From assembly GCA_026004655.1 (NCBI GenBank), contig BPJO01000021.1, positions 1 to 54,546 on the forward strand: DNA of 54,546 nt, read 5' to 3'. The notes beneath the pieces are model-generated. The model made no database searches. It was not told the DNA's origin and saw only the letters and a program-made list of their open reading frames with translations. Positions 41,359 through 51,247 of this stretch are shown piece by piece (position 1 is the first letter of the stretch; each line of letters begins with the position of its first letter). The DNA comes from Phycisphaerae bacterium (lineage in GTDB: Bacteria; Planctomycetota; Phycisphaerae; Tepidisphaerales; Tepidisphaeraceae). Position numbers and translations under genes: made by a program.

Positions 41359-42017
41359 CAGATTGCATCAATCCGGTTGACCGCCTCAAATAACCCCATG
41401 CCGATGCGACCGTCGCAACGAGCATAACCCAAATCATCCCGTCACGAAATGTTCCTGCCCATCGGTCATAAGACGATAAGACATCAGGAAAATGCTGACG
41501 GAAAATTTCGTGGAAATAAACGTACGTAATGATGACCAGAATTGTGATGGACTGAAGCACCATTTTGATCTTTCCCCATTGATCTGCGCCAAAAGCAATC
41601 CCGGATTTTTCAGCCAACCCACGAATGCTAGTCACTAGCAATTCTCGACCGAGGATTACCACCACCATGGCGGGGGTTACCCCTGTGATCGTTTTTAACC
41701 ACGTATGGTTGGGAAATCGCAGGGTCCGAGATGATGAAGTTTTTCCCCGCAAAGAAAATAAAAGATCCCAAAACCAAAATCTTATCAACAAACGGATCAA
41801 TGACCCGACCGAACCCACTTTCGACTTTCCACTTTCGTGCAAGATACCCGTCCAACCAGTCGGTTGTAATGGCGATCAGACAAATAAAAAAACCGATGGT
41901 CAACAGTATGGAGTGTCCTCGACCCCCGTACTGATACCAGGACAGGATGGTGAAAAACACAACAGCCAAAACCAGACGTGCTGTCGTGATCAGATTGGGA
42001 ATCTGCCGATAATCCAT
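41348..42017 (-). CDS. pgsA: CDP-diacylglycerol-glycerol-3-phosphate 3-phosphatidyltransferase (frame broken)
   Basis: The start MDYRQIPNLITTARLVLA is at 42017. The CDP-alcohol phosphatidyltransferase motif is complete: DWLDGYLARK, then GFGRVIDPFVDK. The second half (VTPAMVVVILGRELLVTSIRG, then KMVLQSITILVII) also matches PgsA. A frameshift lies near 41690-41730. It catalyses the committed step of phosphatidylglycerol synthesis in the inner membrane. Its 3' end overlaps uppP, placing two envelope-lipid genes together. Confidence 0.88.
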
Positions 42018-42108
42018 ACGGCCGCTTGATTGTAGAGAAAGTCTTCCCGGGCACCAATTCTGAGGTGTTGCGTTTTTTTTTAAAGAGTCAGACGGGTATA
42101 AACAGGTC

Positions 42109-43099
42109 ATGCGATATCGAACACTTGGCAAAACCGGTTATTCCGTTTCCGAAGTTTCTTTCGGCGCCTGGGCGATCGGGGGGATCGTGGGGAAAGGTCG
42201 ATGACGATACGTCGTTGAATGCGTTGCGGACCTTTATTGAATCCGGGGGCAATTTTATTGACACGGCTGATGTATATGGGGACGGCAGATCCGAACGTCT
42301 CATCGCCCGACTTGCAGACGAATATCCCGGACGGTTTAAAGTCGCCACCAAGGCAGGACGTCGTCTTCAGCCGCATACCCCCGAAGGATATACAGTTCAG
42401 AATATCGAATTCTTTGTGGACCGGTCTTTGAAGAATCTGAACACAGATTGCCTGGACCTGGTTCAGCTGCATTGTCCACCGACGGCTGTTTATTATCGTG
42501 CGGACCTGTTCGAAGGGCTGAACGATCTGACGCGTCGGGGAAAAGTCCGTTACTGGGGTGTCAGCGTTGAAAAGGTCGAAGAAGCGCTCAAGGCGATCGA
42601 ATACGATGTGGTTTGTACGGTTCAGATCATTTTTAACCCCTTTCGTCATCGTCCCGCGGAATTATTTTTCCGGGAGGCCAAAAAACGAAACGTCGGAATC
42701 ATAGCCCGAGTGCCATTGGCTAGTGGATTATTGTCAGGAAGCATGACCCGGGAGGTGTCGTTTGCTTCAGATGACCATCGTTCCTTCAATCGTCACGGTG
42801 AAGCTTTTGACGCAGGGGAAACCTTTTCCGGTTTGGGGGATCATCTCGACGAAGCGTTTGATGCGGTTCAAGCTCTTGAGAAATTGGTGCCTCATGGTCA
42901 GACGCTCGGGCAATTTTCCCTGAGATGGATCTTGTCACACCCCGAAGTCACCTGCACGATTCCTGGCGCCAAGACCTCCGATCAGGTTCGAATCAACTTA
43001 TCAGCATCGGATTCAGGTCCTCTAACCAACGAGCAAATGATCGAAGTACGAAAAATCTATAACGAAAAAATTGCCAGATACGTGCATCACCGGTGGTAG
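42109..43099 (+). CDS. Aldo/keto reductase (frame broken near start)
   Basis: The true N-terminus is MRYRTLGKTGYSVSEVSFGAWAIGG at ATG 42109. A G run near 42178-42183 shifts the frame, after which the match continues: NFIDTADVYGDGRSE, KVATKAGRR, DLVQLHCPP, YWGVSV and TCTIPGAKTSDQV. Catalytic Tyr lies in DVYGDG and Lys in ATKAG. About 330 residues. It belongs to the YghZ/AKR11-12-like group using NADPH; the substrate is unknown. Confidence 0.87.
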
Positions 43100-43184
43100 C
43101 CAAGATAGGACGAGCGTTCAACGATCGGAGAACGACAAAAACATGATACCCCGGTCCGTCGGATGATAATTTTTTTGTCGAGCG

Positions 43185-44400
43185 TTATTTGCGCATTTCG
43201 GGAAACGTTCCAACTTCGGGCAATTGACCGACGAGAGGCCGCACGTAATCAACAAACGCCTGGGTAATGTCGTTCCCGTCCTTGATATACTCTGCGGAAA
43301 GGTGCTTGGTATCCCGGGCGACATTCTTGATGCTCGTTTTATCCAACTCGATTTTGTAAGGACTGTTACTAACACGTTTCATAACGACACTGAGTTCCAT
43401 GTTGTTTCGGTCAGCCGAATAACGAACCGCCTGTCGTCCGACTTCACGGGCTTCGTGCGAATCGACCTCACTGACATATCCCGCGAAGGATCGTTGGAGA
43501 TATCCGAAGGTGTCTGCCCGGACACGGAGCTTTTTACCACCGGGGACGGAGAGTTTTCGGGGTGACCAGCTGAGCAAAAAAATCACCCAACGCACCGGTT
43601 CCTGACAATTGAATATTACCGTGAGAATCCTTTTCGAGGTTGTCACTCATTTTTTCGGCCCAGGTTTTCCCGTCCGGGGCGCTGACACCTTCGCTCATGG
43701 CAATGAGACAACGACCCTTTTGACTATAGACTCTTTCGACGTCGGACAAGAACTTTTCCTCAGACAGAGGTGCTTCTGGAACATAAATCAGGTGCGGACC
43801 GTCGCCTTCATATTGTCTAGCCAGAACCGAAGCCGCTGTGAGAAAACCTGCATGCCGACCCATGATGATGTCGACCTTGATCCCGGGGAGAGATGCATTG
43901 TCGTAGTTATCTCCCATCATTGCGCTAGCGACAAACTTTGCTGCCGAACCGTATCCGGGAGTGTGATCATGCACACGAAGATCGTTATCGATGGTTTTCG
44001 GAATGTGAAACACGTGCAGTTCGTGTCCGGCTTCGGCCGCCAATTCCTGAACAATACGGGCTGAATCCGCCGAATCGTTTCCTCCGATGTAGAAGAAATA
44101 ACCTACGTTATTCTTCTTAAAGTTTTCCATGATTTTTCGGCAATACTCCTGATCCGGTTTGTCCCGCGTGCTTCCCAATGCCGATGACGGGGTCCGGGCG
44201 ATTCGTTCAAGCAGGTCCGAAGGAACATCATTCAACGGGATGTAGTCGTTGTTGATGATTCCCCGAACCCCATGACGACAACCCAGAATTCGATCGATGT
44301 GACCTGCTTTGCGGGCTTCTTCAATGACGCCTACCAGGGATTGATTGATCACCGATGTCGGACCACCCGATTGACCTACCACGGCATTGAGTTTGGACAT
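43185..44400 (-). CDS. Pyrophosphate-type 6-phosphofructokinase (frame broken)
   Basis: The start MSKLNAVVGQSGGPTSVINQ at 44400 follows GGAAAGAG. The protein of about 405 residues has YIGGNDSADSA, PKTIDNDL, GYGSAAKF and IMGRHAGFL. GGND in place of GGDG, and TIDND in place of TVDND/TIDGD with downstream features, point to the PPi-using clade rather than ATP-PFK; this is inferred. It phosphorylates fructose-6-phosphate in glycolysis. One frameshift lies near 43555, where four A should be three; the C-terminal part continues DTFGYLQRSFAGYVSEVD. Confidence 0.85.
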
Positions 44401-44594
44401 ATTCTCTTTCCTGTTGTCAAAAATGTAACATCTGATCATATTGCCCTCGTTCTCGCCTGCAAGACCGTCGAAAAAGACTTTTCGCCGCCTTCGGTCATGA
44501 AACGATTTGATTCGATAATACAGTTTGTCTTCGGTTATGATCTGGTTAATCACGATCAACCCGACAGTCCGACAATGATCCGGTGGGGTCACCA

Positions 44595-45035
44595 ATGCCC
44601 AAAAAAGATGCAAAAACGTGTGATTCTTCTAAACAGGTGAGACTACTAAAGGGAGGAAATCCTCAGATCCCGCTGGGATATGGCGATTCAGTCGTCCGAA
44701 GCTACATTCAGGCCATGCCCGACTGGAAGCAATCGGTCGGTCGGGACATTGATCGGATCATCACGCAGACGGTTCCTGGGGTGGTCAAAGCCGTCAAGTG
44801 GAACTCTCCTTTTTATGGTCTTGAGAAGGACGTGTGGTTTGTTTCCTTTCATTGCATGACCCGGTATATCAAAGTCGCCTTTTTTCAGGGTGCCTTTTTG
44901 AATCCGATACCACCGGTCGGATCCAAGCATCCGAACGTACGATACTTTCACATCGAACAGTCCGGAATCCCGGACAAAGTCCTATTCGCTGACTGGGTTC
45001 GACAAGCCAGTCAGCTTCCGGGGGAAAAAATGTGA
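44595..45035 (+). CDS. DUF1801 (YdhG-like) protein
   Basis: ATG 44595 follows GGTGGGG. The 146-residue protein has the DUF1801 core: IDRIITQTVPGVVKAVKWNSPFYG, VWFVSFHCMTRYIKVAFFQGA and VRYFHIEQSG. These small single-domain proteins are common and uncharacterised, with a YjbR/frataxin-like fold proposed. It is divergent from the phosphofructokinase gene; the 195-bp gap holds both promoters. Confidence 0.82.
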   Translation: MPKKDAKTCDSSKQVRLLKGGNPQIPLGYGDSVVRSYIQAMPDWKQSVGRDIDRIITQTVPGVVKAVKWNSPFYGLEKDVWFVSFHCMTRYIKVAFFQGAFLNPIPPVGSKHPNVRYFHIEQSGIPDKVLFADWVRQASQLPGEKM

Positions 45036-45073
45036 ATCTCAACGGCGATTCACTACTTCCATATCAATACGCT

Positions 45074-45107
45074 GCGGTGCGCGTTTGACCGATCAAAAGC
45101 GCACCGC
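45074..45107. terminator. Perfect 9-bp inverted repeat after the DUF1801 gene
   Basis: GCGGTGCGC (45074-45082) is the exact reverse complement of GCGCACCGC (45099-45107), with a 16-base loop. CAG/CTG can extend it. No immediate U-run follows; TTTT begins eight bases later. It is either a terminator of the DUF1801 gene or a structured site in the 199-bp gap before the next reductase. Confidence 0.45.
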
Positions 45108-45234
45108 TCTCGCAGTTTTGCCCGAAAAATCACGATACTTTTTTATTTTTCAGCTTTTGACGTGCTGCGCGGTTGGTTCGATATTGTCTTCTATCAGCTG
45201 ACGACCGGGCAGATCATGCCTATGATTGGAAGCC

Positions 45235-46161
45235 ATGGAAAAAAGACGATTAGGCAAAACCGGATTAGATGTATCTGTTCTAGGATTCGGCTGTGCGCCG
45301 ATCGCTTATTTGAAAGCCGATCAACCCTCGGCTGCGGCGATGGTCGAGTCGCTTTTAGATCAGGGAATCAATCTTCTTGATACTGCAACTAGCTACCCGG
45401 GTAGCCATGAGTTCATTGGTCAATACCTCTCGACGCGACGACATGACTATGTCCTGGTCAGCAAATGTGGACAAAAAGTCGCGGGGATTGATGCACCCGC
45501 CTGGAGCGCACAAGTCGTTGCAGCTTCAGTGGATCTTGCACTGGAACAGATGAAAATCGATTCGATCGACGTCATGCTGCTTCATTCGTGCGATCTGGAA
45601 ACACTGAAAAAAGGGGAAGCACTTGATGCACTGATCCGGGCCAAACAGGCAGGCAAGATCAGGCACGTTGGTTACTCCGGAGATAACCAGGCAGCGGCCT
45701 GGGCGGCGGCGCATCCGGAAATCGACGTGATAGAGACCAGCATCAATATCGTCGATCAGAATAATATAGAAACCGTTTTGCCAGTCGTCCGCGAGCATGA
45801 CGTTGGAGTGATCGTTAAACGTCCGATCGCTAACGCCTGTTGGAAAGACCTCAACGAACAGAAGGGACTTTACCGAACTTATGCCGCCAATTATACCGAT
45901 CGTCTAGCCAAAATGGGGATCACTCCTACGGATCTTGGGTTTGACGCAGAACCCTCCGAGGTTTGGCCTATGATCGCGTTACGGTTCACCCTCTCACAAC
46001 CGGGCGTGACGACTGCTATCGTCGGAACGACCAACATAGAAAATGCCCGTAAGAATATGAGTTACGCTTCGCAGGGACCATTGCCTGAAGCGATTATCGC
46101 ACGTCTGCGAAACGCCTTCAAAAAGGCCGATCCGAACGGGGAATGGCAGGGATTGACCTGA
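45235..46161 (+). CDS. Aldo/keto reductase
   Basis: The start is ATG 45235, with TTGGAAG upstream. The 308-residue protein opens EKRRLGKTGLDVSVLGFG and has LLDTATSYPGSHE, VLVSKCGQKV, DVMLLHSCD, IRHVGYSGDN and TTAIVGTTNIENA. The usual catalytic Asp/Tyr/Lys are recognisable in DTATSY and SKCG. It is intact. It is only distantly like the reductase at 42109 (different subgroup). Confidence 0.9.
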   Translation: MEKRRLGKTGLDVSVLGFGCAPIAYLKADQPSAAAMVESLLDQGINLLDTATSYPGSHEFIGQYLSTRRHDYVLVSKCGQKVAGIDAPAWSAQVVAASVDLALEQMKIDSIDVMLLHSCDLETLKKGEALDALIRAKQAGKIRHVGYSGDNQAAAWAAAHPEIDVIETSINIVDQNNIETVLPVVREHDVGVIVKRPIANACWKDLNEQKGLYRTYAANYTDRLAKMGITPTDLGFDAEPSEVWPMIALRFTLSQPGVTTAIVGTTNIENARKNMSYASQGPLPEAIIARLRNAFKKADPNGEWQGLT

Positions 46162-46206
46162 TCCGGCACATCTGACGAGAGGGTCGTACCCGATCCGCTT
46201 GAACGA

Positions 46207-46238
46207 AAAAGACCGGGTCACGTTTGACCCGGTCTTTT
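46207..46238. terminator. Bidirectional Rho-independent terminator between aldo/keto reductase and metK
   Basis: AAAAGACCGGGTCA (46207-46220) is a perfect 14-bp inverted repeat with TGACCCGGTCTTTT (46225-46238) around the tetraloop CGTT. A and T tracts on both sides give a U-tail in either direction, serving both convergent genes. Confidence 0.92.
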
Positions 46239-46263
46239 AGTTTTGGAGTGTGCGGAGGCGCGA

Positions 46264-47511
46264 TCAGCCAAGAACCGCTTTTTTCAATCGATCGGACATG
46301 TCGGTTTTTTCCCAGGTGAAGGTTTCATGGACGGTTTTTTTGCCGGTTACGGAACTGACATACTCGATCTTGCCCGGTTTTCGCCCGAAGTGTCCGTGCG
46401 AGGATGTCGGAGAATAGATCGGTGCGCGAAGTTTCAGATGACGTAGAATCCCGGCCGGAGTAAGCGGGAAAAGTTCCGCTACGGCCTGGCTGATCTTGGC
46501 TTCGTCGGCTTTGGCAGTCCCATGACAATCGACCAGTATGCTGGTCGGTTCGCGGACACCGATCGCATAACTGAGCTGCACTTCGCATTCGTCGGCGAGT
46601 CCGGCAGCTACAATATTTTTGGCGATATACCGTGCCATGTAAGCTGCCGAACGATCGACCTTGGACGGATCCTTGCCAGAAAAAGCGCCTCCCCCGTGAC
46701 GACCACGTCCCCCGTAGGTATCCACGATGATTTTTCGACCTGTCAGTCCCGTGTCCCCGTGCGGACCACCGATTTCAAAATTACCCGTCGGATTGACATG
46801 AATCTTGGCCTTCTTCGGATCGAACATTTTCTTGGGTAATACCGGCGTGATGATGTGTTTGATCACCAGTTCACGGAGCTTCTTTTGCATACGTGGATTG
46901 CTGTATTCCGGCGTGTGCTGTGTTGAAAGTACCACGGTATCGATCCGAACCGGTTTATTACCCTCATACTCGACGGTGACCTGGCTTTTGGCGTCCGGAC
47001 GCAGCCCCTTAATGATCCCTTTCTGACGAACATACGCATGACGCTCGACGAGTTTATGAGAAAGATCGATAGGCAGGGGCATCAGATCCGGAGTTTCCCG
47101 ACAGGCAAAACCGAACATGAGTCCCTGATCACCCGCGCCCTGGTCTTCCTCTTTTTCTCTCGCAACCCCCCTCGCGATATCCTCGCTCTGGGCATGCAGC
47201 GTGCGAAGCACCGCACAAGTGTCACAGTCGAACTTCATCCCGATGTCATTGCAATATCCGATCTTCCGGATCGCTTCCCGGGCAGTTCCCTCGGCTTTGT
47301 CTAAAGCCTTAATCGCATTATCGTTATGAACCGTCAATTCCCCGGCAATAACTACCAAACCGGTCGTTACCAGTGTCTCGCAGGCCACCCGGGCCATGGG
47401 ATCCTCTGCCAGGAGAGAATCCAGCACCGCATCACTGATTGCGTCCGAAACTTTGTCCGGATGCCCCATCGAAACCGATTCACTTGTAAAAAAATGCTTG
47501 TCAGCCGCCAC
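46264..47511 (-). CDS. metK: S-adenosylmethionine synthetase
   Basis: The start is GTG 47511, decided by GAAGGAG five bases upstream (minus strand); the frame is open to 47652 without MetK sequence. The 415-residue protein has [71 protein letters not shown] and YAIGVREP. It makes SAM from ATP and methionine. The length is slightly above the usual 380-400 residues because of internal insertions. It is intact. Confidence 0.95.
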   Translation of the reverse strand: MAADKHFFTSESVSMGHPDKVSDAISDAVLDSLLAEDPMARVACETLVTTGLVVIAGELTVHNDNAIKALDKAEGTAREAIRKIGYCNDIGMKFDCDTCAVLRTLHAQSEDIARGVAREKEEDQGAGDQGLMFGFACRETPDLMPLPIDLSHKLVERHAYVRQKGIIKGLRPDAKSQVTVEYEGNKPVRIDTVVLSTQHTPEYSNPRMQKKLRELVIKHIITPVLPKKMFDPKKAKIHVNPTGNFEIGGPHGDTGLTGRKIIVDTYGGRGRHGGGAFSGKDPSKVDRSAAYMARYIAKNIVAAGLADECEVQLSYAIGVREPTSILVDCHGTAKADEAKISQAVAELFPLTPAGILRHLKLRAPIYSPTSSHGHFGRKPGKIEYVSSVTGKKTVHETFTWEKTDMSDRLKKAVLG

Positions 47512-47938
47512 GTGTTCTCCTTCGATATAAAGTTGTAAGGGATCCCTGAGCTTTAGACAAAAACCAGAGACCAATACTGTATTTGTCCCCCGGATGTCTA
47601 GCAAGTAGCCGAAATTGCCCAGTTTGACTCTGATACTTCGGATCGACAACATGTCGAACCGGTCGATTCATTAGATCTGAAGCTTGGAAAGATATATCCC
47701 ACCTTATCTAGACGGATCATCGGCCGGGAGGAACCGCAACTCTGACGAAGAAGTATCAATTCACCGGTAACCTTCTCGCAGACCTACAGCCATCATTCTT
47801 GTTATGTCGCGTGATCTTTTCGCCGACTCATTCAAATCCTTGTGTCCGTTTACCAGGTCAGGTACACGACCGCAAAACCGAAGAGTCCGACAGGATCTGC
47901 TGGACCGGGGGATGATGATCAATCGTCGGCTCAGTGAT
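47512..47938. other. Intergenic stretch with no supported gene
   Basis: Open frames here are short and carry no family signature. The part next to metK is its leader and promoter; minus-strand pairing between AGACA and TGTCT around 47560-47625 could fold, but I match it to no SAM-sensing riboswitch. The right part may include the lost 3' end of the arsM remnant, too degraded to align. Confidence 0.4.
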
Positions 47939-48213
47939 TCACCAGGGGTTTATGGGAGAAAGATTAATCACGCAATTCGAGATAACCACATCCACGCTAG
48001 CATCGCTGACGGGCAGATGTTCGATCTCGCCAAGGCGGAACTCGACATTCGACAGTCCTGTGCTTCGCTGGTAAGACGCGATGTTTCGTCGGGCCTTGGT
48101 GAGCATTTGCGGTGTCATATCAACACCGATTACCCGACCGGTCGGAACCAACCTTAGGACCAGCCAAGAACACGATCGATCTGTCCCAGATCATCAGAAA
48201 CAACGGTGGTCAT
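47939..48213 (-). pseudogene. arsM: Remnant of an arsenite methyltransferase (arsM)
   Basis: Minus-strand frames contain FLAGPKVG, then [36 protein letters not shown] and [12 protein letters not shown], which are ArsM-like SAM-binding and post-motif sequences. ATG at 48213 directly abuts the arsR TAA, but only about ten codons precede the broken glycine-rich loop, so the N-terminal domain is missing. Frames change at least twice, and the C-terminal half is not recognisable. This is more than one sequencing indel would explain, so I call it decayed. Confidence 0.65.
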
Positions 48214-48602
48214 TTAAGTCCGTCCTGTCGAAGAACAGGCCCGGCGGTAACAGATGCTTAGCTCTTTCAGGTTCTCGTTACGGATGCTGAGAAGTTGTTT
48301 TTCGTCCTGTGCAATCCGAGGTTCGTCGACCAACGTATCTAGTGTCCAACGAATCGCCTGCTGCACGACGGGGGAGGATTCGCGTCCTGCAAGACGAAAA
48401 TAGTACCATTTGCCTTGCTTTCGTCGTTGGACCAGTCCGGCCTGGAGAGCAGATCCATATGCTTCGAAACAGTGGAAGGAGCCATTCCGAGCATCTCAAT
48501 GATTTGACACAGACACAGTTCTCCTTCGCGAAGAGCGAGTAGCGCTCTCACACGGGTTTCATCCGAGAGTGCCTTAGTAATGTTGAGAAAAGGCTTGAAC
48601 AT
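48214..48602 (-). CDS. arsR: ArsR/SmtB-family metalloregulator (frame broken)
   Basis: The product begins MFKPFLNITKALSDETRVRALLAL and has the winged-helix ELCLCQIIEMLGMAPSTVSKHMDLL; CLC matches the metal-binding ELCVC-type site of ArsR. A one-base shift near 48445 is needed, after which the frame reads AGLVQRRKQGKWYYFRLAG, the wing, to TAA at 48214-48216. About 128 residues. It should repress its own operon and release on arsenite or a related metal. The arsM remnant starts at the next base after its stop. Confidence 0.82.
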
Positions 48603-48613
48603 CAGTTTCTCAA

Positions 48614-48629
48614 TTCGTCAATTAACGAA
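48614..48629. promoter_or_regulatory. Near-perfect palindrome, probable ArsR operator
   Basis: TTCGTCAATTAACGAA is an 8+8 palindrome with one mismatched pair. It lies 12 bases upstream of the arsR start, where an autorepressed ArsR operator would cover the promoter and ribosome binding site. TTCG/CGAA half-sites spaced around AATTA are the style of ArsR-SmtB operators. Confidence 0.7.
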
Positions 48630-48756
48630 GCACAGTGTTCGGATTTTTCTCGATCAAGAGTGTTTTCGTCTAAGTATAGGACTGCGCGGTCGCGTCTTAG
48701 TCCAAGAGGTCTTTTCTTTCGTTGTGCTTATGGGAACCACCGGATTCACATGAACT

Positions 48757-49650
48757 TTATCCTTTTACCGCGCCGAGCTGGATACCTTTAACCAGATATT
48801 TCTGGAGCACAATAAAGATAACCACCATAGGCACGACAGACATCGTGACTGCTGCCATCAGAAGGTGAGTGGATTGTCCGCGCGAACTGTCAAAGTACAT
48901 AAGACCAATGGGAAGGGTGTAATGGCTTTCGCTTTTGAGCATAACCAGAGGCCAGAAGAAGGAGTTGTAGTTTCCCATAAACGTGAAAATGGCCAAAGTG
49001 ATCAATCCCGGTCGGGACATGGGAAGAATGATGTCCCAGAAAACCCGCCATTTACTGGCGCCGTCGATTTCGGCGGCTTCATCGAGACTAGCGGGAATGC
49101 TGAGCATAAATTGTCGGAGCAGAAACGTTCCGAACGCCGAAAAGGCTGCAGGAAGGATCAGACCGGGAAACGTATCCACTAATCCCAATTCGATCATGAT
49201 CTGATAGTTAGGGATCATCATGACCAGCCCGGGCAACATCATCGTTCCCAAATACATGAGAAACACCCGATCCCTTCCCGGCCAGTTCAGTCGGCTGAAG
49301 GCAAAGGCGGCCATCGCGCTGGTGGTGACCTGGAGAAATGTTACCCAGGACGCGACAAAAATACTGTTCCAGTAAAATCGAGCAAATTGAATTCCCCGTC
49401 GGTTGATGTCGGGGTTCTCATAATCAAAAACATCCCGATAGTTGCTCCACTGATACGTTGTCGGCATCCAGGTGTCCAAGCCGACTTCCGAAAGGGGTTT
49501 GAGGCTCGTCAGCACCATCCAGACAAAGGGCAGGCACATGATAAAGGCTACACCCGAAAGCAGCAGGTGCATCCAGGTTGCAGTCAGCAACGGGTTGATC
49601 CGGAGGTTCGATCCTCGTTGGATAGGCGGATTTGGATCAGTCGTTGACAT
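48757..49650 (-). CDS. Carbohydrate ABC transporter permease (MalG-like)
   Basis: I choose the start MSTTDPNPP at 49650, overlapping the previous permease by 14 bases; a longer frame reaches 49686. The 297-residue protein has six membrane helices and the ATPase-contacting EAA loop EAAEIDGASKWRVFWDIILPMSRPGL (split here: EAAEIDGASK, then ILPMSRPGL). SNYRDVF and FYWNSIFVA are typical MalG-family N-terminal features. It works with the larger permease and the binding protein upstream in one operon. No ATPase gene is in the window; a shared MsmX/UgpC-type ATPase is the common solution. Confidence 0.92.
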   Translation of the reverse strand: MSTTDPNPPIQRGSNLRINPLLTATWMHLLLSGVAFIMCLPFVWMVLTSLKPLSEVGLDTWMPTTYQWSNYRDVFDYENPDINRRGIQFARFYWNSIFVASWVTFLQVTTSAMAAFAFSRLNWPGRDRVFLMYLGTMMLPGLVMMIPNYQIMIELGLVDTFPGLILPAAFSAFGTFLLRQFMLSIPASLDEAAEIDGASKWRVFWDIILPMSRPGLITLAIFTFMGNYNSFFWPLVMLKSESHYTLPIGLMYFDSSRGQSTHLLMAAVTMSVVPMVVIFIVLQKYLVKGIQLGAVKG

Positions 49651-51247
49651 ATCGGTTCCCAAACTTCCAGTTGAAAAGCGTGACAATCAAGACCATCAGA
49701 AACATGGTCCAACTGACGGCAGAACTGAATCCGAGTCGTCCGGTTTCAAATCCTTCGGTGTAAATGAAATAAGCCAGTGTCGTGGTCGATCCAGCGGGTC
49801 CGCCGTAAGTCATGACCCGCGCCATTTCAAACCCACCCTGTAATCCACCGATCACACCCATTACGACCACAAAGAACGTCGTCGGGGCCAGTTGAGGCCA
49901 AGTGACGTTCCAGAACTTCTGCCCCGGACTTGCACCGTCGATGTCGGCTGCTTCGTATAATTCGCCAGGAACGTTAGTCAAAGCGGCCAGATAAAGCAGC
50001 ATCGTCTGACTGCCGATCGCGCCCCACAGACCCATGATCATTAACGCGGGTTTGGCCCAGTAAACATCCTGCAGCCAGTTGGGAGGTGTCAGACCGTCGG
50101 CCGAGGCTACAGGCAGATGGTGAAACGCCAAACCCAGTCCCACTAAACCGAAAACCGCGGACATTCCCCCGACTGACAACATCATTGAACTGCCCACACC
50201 CTCGGAAGCGGTCGCGAAAAAGTCTTGATGAATACCCACTCGTGCGATAGCCAAACCCAGACCGAGTACTGTCACCATCAGAACCGAAATGTCATAAGTC
50301 ATTCCGGGTAACCATCGGAACACGACCACGGTTACAGGGGCAACTATGAGAAAAAATAGACCCAGGATCGCACTAACACCACCGATCTCGCCGTCCCGGA
50401 ACAATCTCAACAATCGGGTCGCGCACAAATGAATTACGATTCCACCCAAACCGAGCATCAGTAACAAAATCCCGTTCATCACCTGCTGGGGGAGTTGCCC
50501 GATCGTTCTGCCGATCAGATCGACCGGTTCTGAAAGTATGTCGTTGATCGGACCGTTGACCGGATTATACATCTTCTTCCACAACAACATTGTGGCCACA
50601 CCGGCAGTGAAATTGGGAATGTAAAACAACGTTCGGTAGATGGTTTGCCCACCGACCGAACCGCCAACCAGGATCAAACCAAAAATACCGGTCAGCAGGA
50701 TCGTGATGCCAGCACTCCCTAGTCCGATCGCAGAAAGAATCCCGAAAGAGGCAATCGTGACGGCGCCAAAGAAAATGATAACCCAACTTTTGAGGCTTCC
50801 GCCTCGCAAGTCTTTGCTCAACAAAATGGCCGATATCAGGCTCAATGCGATCCCGATCGGCAGTCCGATCATAAAAAACAGGGTGTTTCCGAGGTAATAC
50901 CAGAAGTTGTCGTCTGTAAACAGTCGAATGAAATGATCCAATCCGACAAATCGCACCCACTCAGGAGATTCTCCCGCAGCAGCAAGCTGAGCCGACTTGC
51001 GATCGTTATGAAGTCTCAAATCCCAGTTACTAAAAGCTAAAATCAGAGAAAGGACGAGGGGAATTAAAGTAAAAACCAGAAACCCGATCAGGTTCGGTGA
51101 CAGAAACAGCAACCCCCAGACCAATTGTCGTTTTTGACGGGTGAAAAACGGTTGATCGGTCGGGGGACTCAGTTCCGGATGGATGCCCGGAGTAGGTCCC
51201 GGCGTGGGTATAGGAGTCGGTCCTTTCGGGGTCTGCATCAGGGTCAT
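49637..51247 (-). CDS. Enlarged carbohydrate ABC transporter permease (MalF-like)
   Basis: The ATG at 51247 overlaps the binding-protein stop in ATGA. The 536-residue protein is almost twice the usual 290-320. It has a Pro/Thr-rich N-terminus (PTPIPTPGPTPG), canonical first helices (LFLSPNLIGFLVFTLIPLVL), an extra hydrophobic stretch (IIFFGAVTIASFGILSAIGL onwards), the normal YRTLFYIPNFTAGVATMLLW, then an insert of about 140 residues with roughly four more helices, and finally the canonical core with EAADIDGASPGQKFW. The EAA loop is intact, so transport function is likely kept. Confidence 0.9.
   Translation of the reverse strand: MTLMQTPKGPTPIPTPGPTPGIHPELSPPTDQPFFTRQKRQLVWGLLFLSPNLIGFLVFTLIPLVLSLILAFSNWDLRLHNDRKSAQLAAAGESPEWVRFVGLDHFIRLFTDDNFWYYLGNTLFFMIGLPIGIALSLISAILLSKDLRGGSLKSWVIIFFGAVTIASFGILSAIGLGSAGITILLTGIFGLILVGGSVGGQTIYRTLFYIPNFTAGVATMLLWKKMYNPVNGPINDILSEPVDLIGRTIGQLPQQVMNGILLLMLGLGGIVIHLCATRLLRLFRDGEIGGVSAILGLFFLIVAPVTVVVFRWLPGMTYDISVLMVTVLGLGLAIARVGIHQDFFATASEGVGSSMMLSVGGMSAVFGLVGLGLAFHHLPVASADGLTPPNWLQDVYWAKPALMIMGLWGAIGSQTMLLYLAALTNVPGELYEAADIDGASPGQKFWNVTWPQLAPTTFFVVVMGVIGGLQGGFEMARVMTYGGPAGSTTTLAYFIYTEGFETGRLGFSSAVSWTMFLMVLIVTLFNWKFGNRYVND

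Noticed and set aside
47512..47700. Possible SAM riboswitch upstream of metK
   Set aside because: Some pairing is possible (AGACA with TGTCT) but I can match it to no SAM riboswitch consensus. A covariance-model search would decide.
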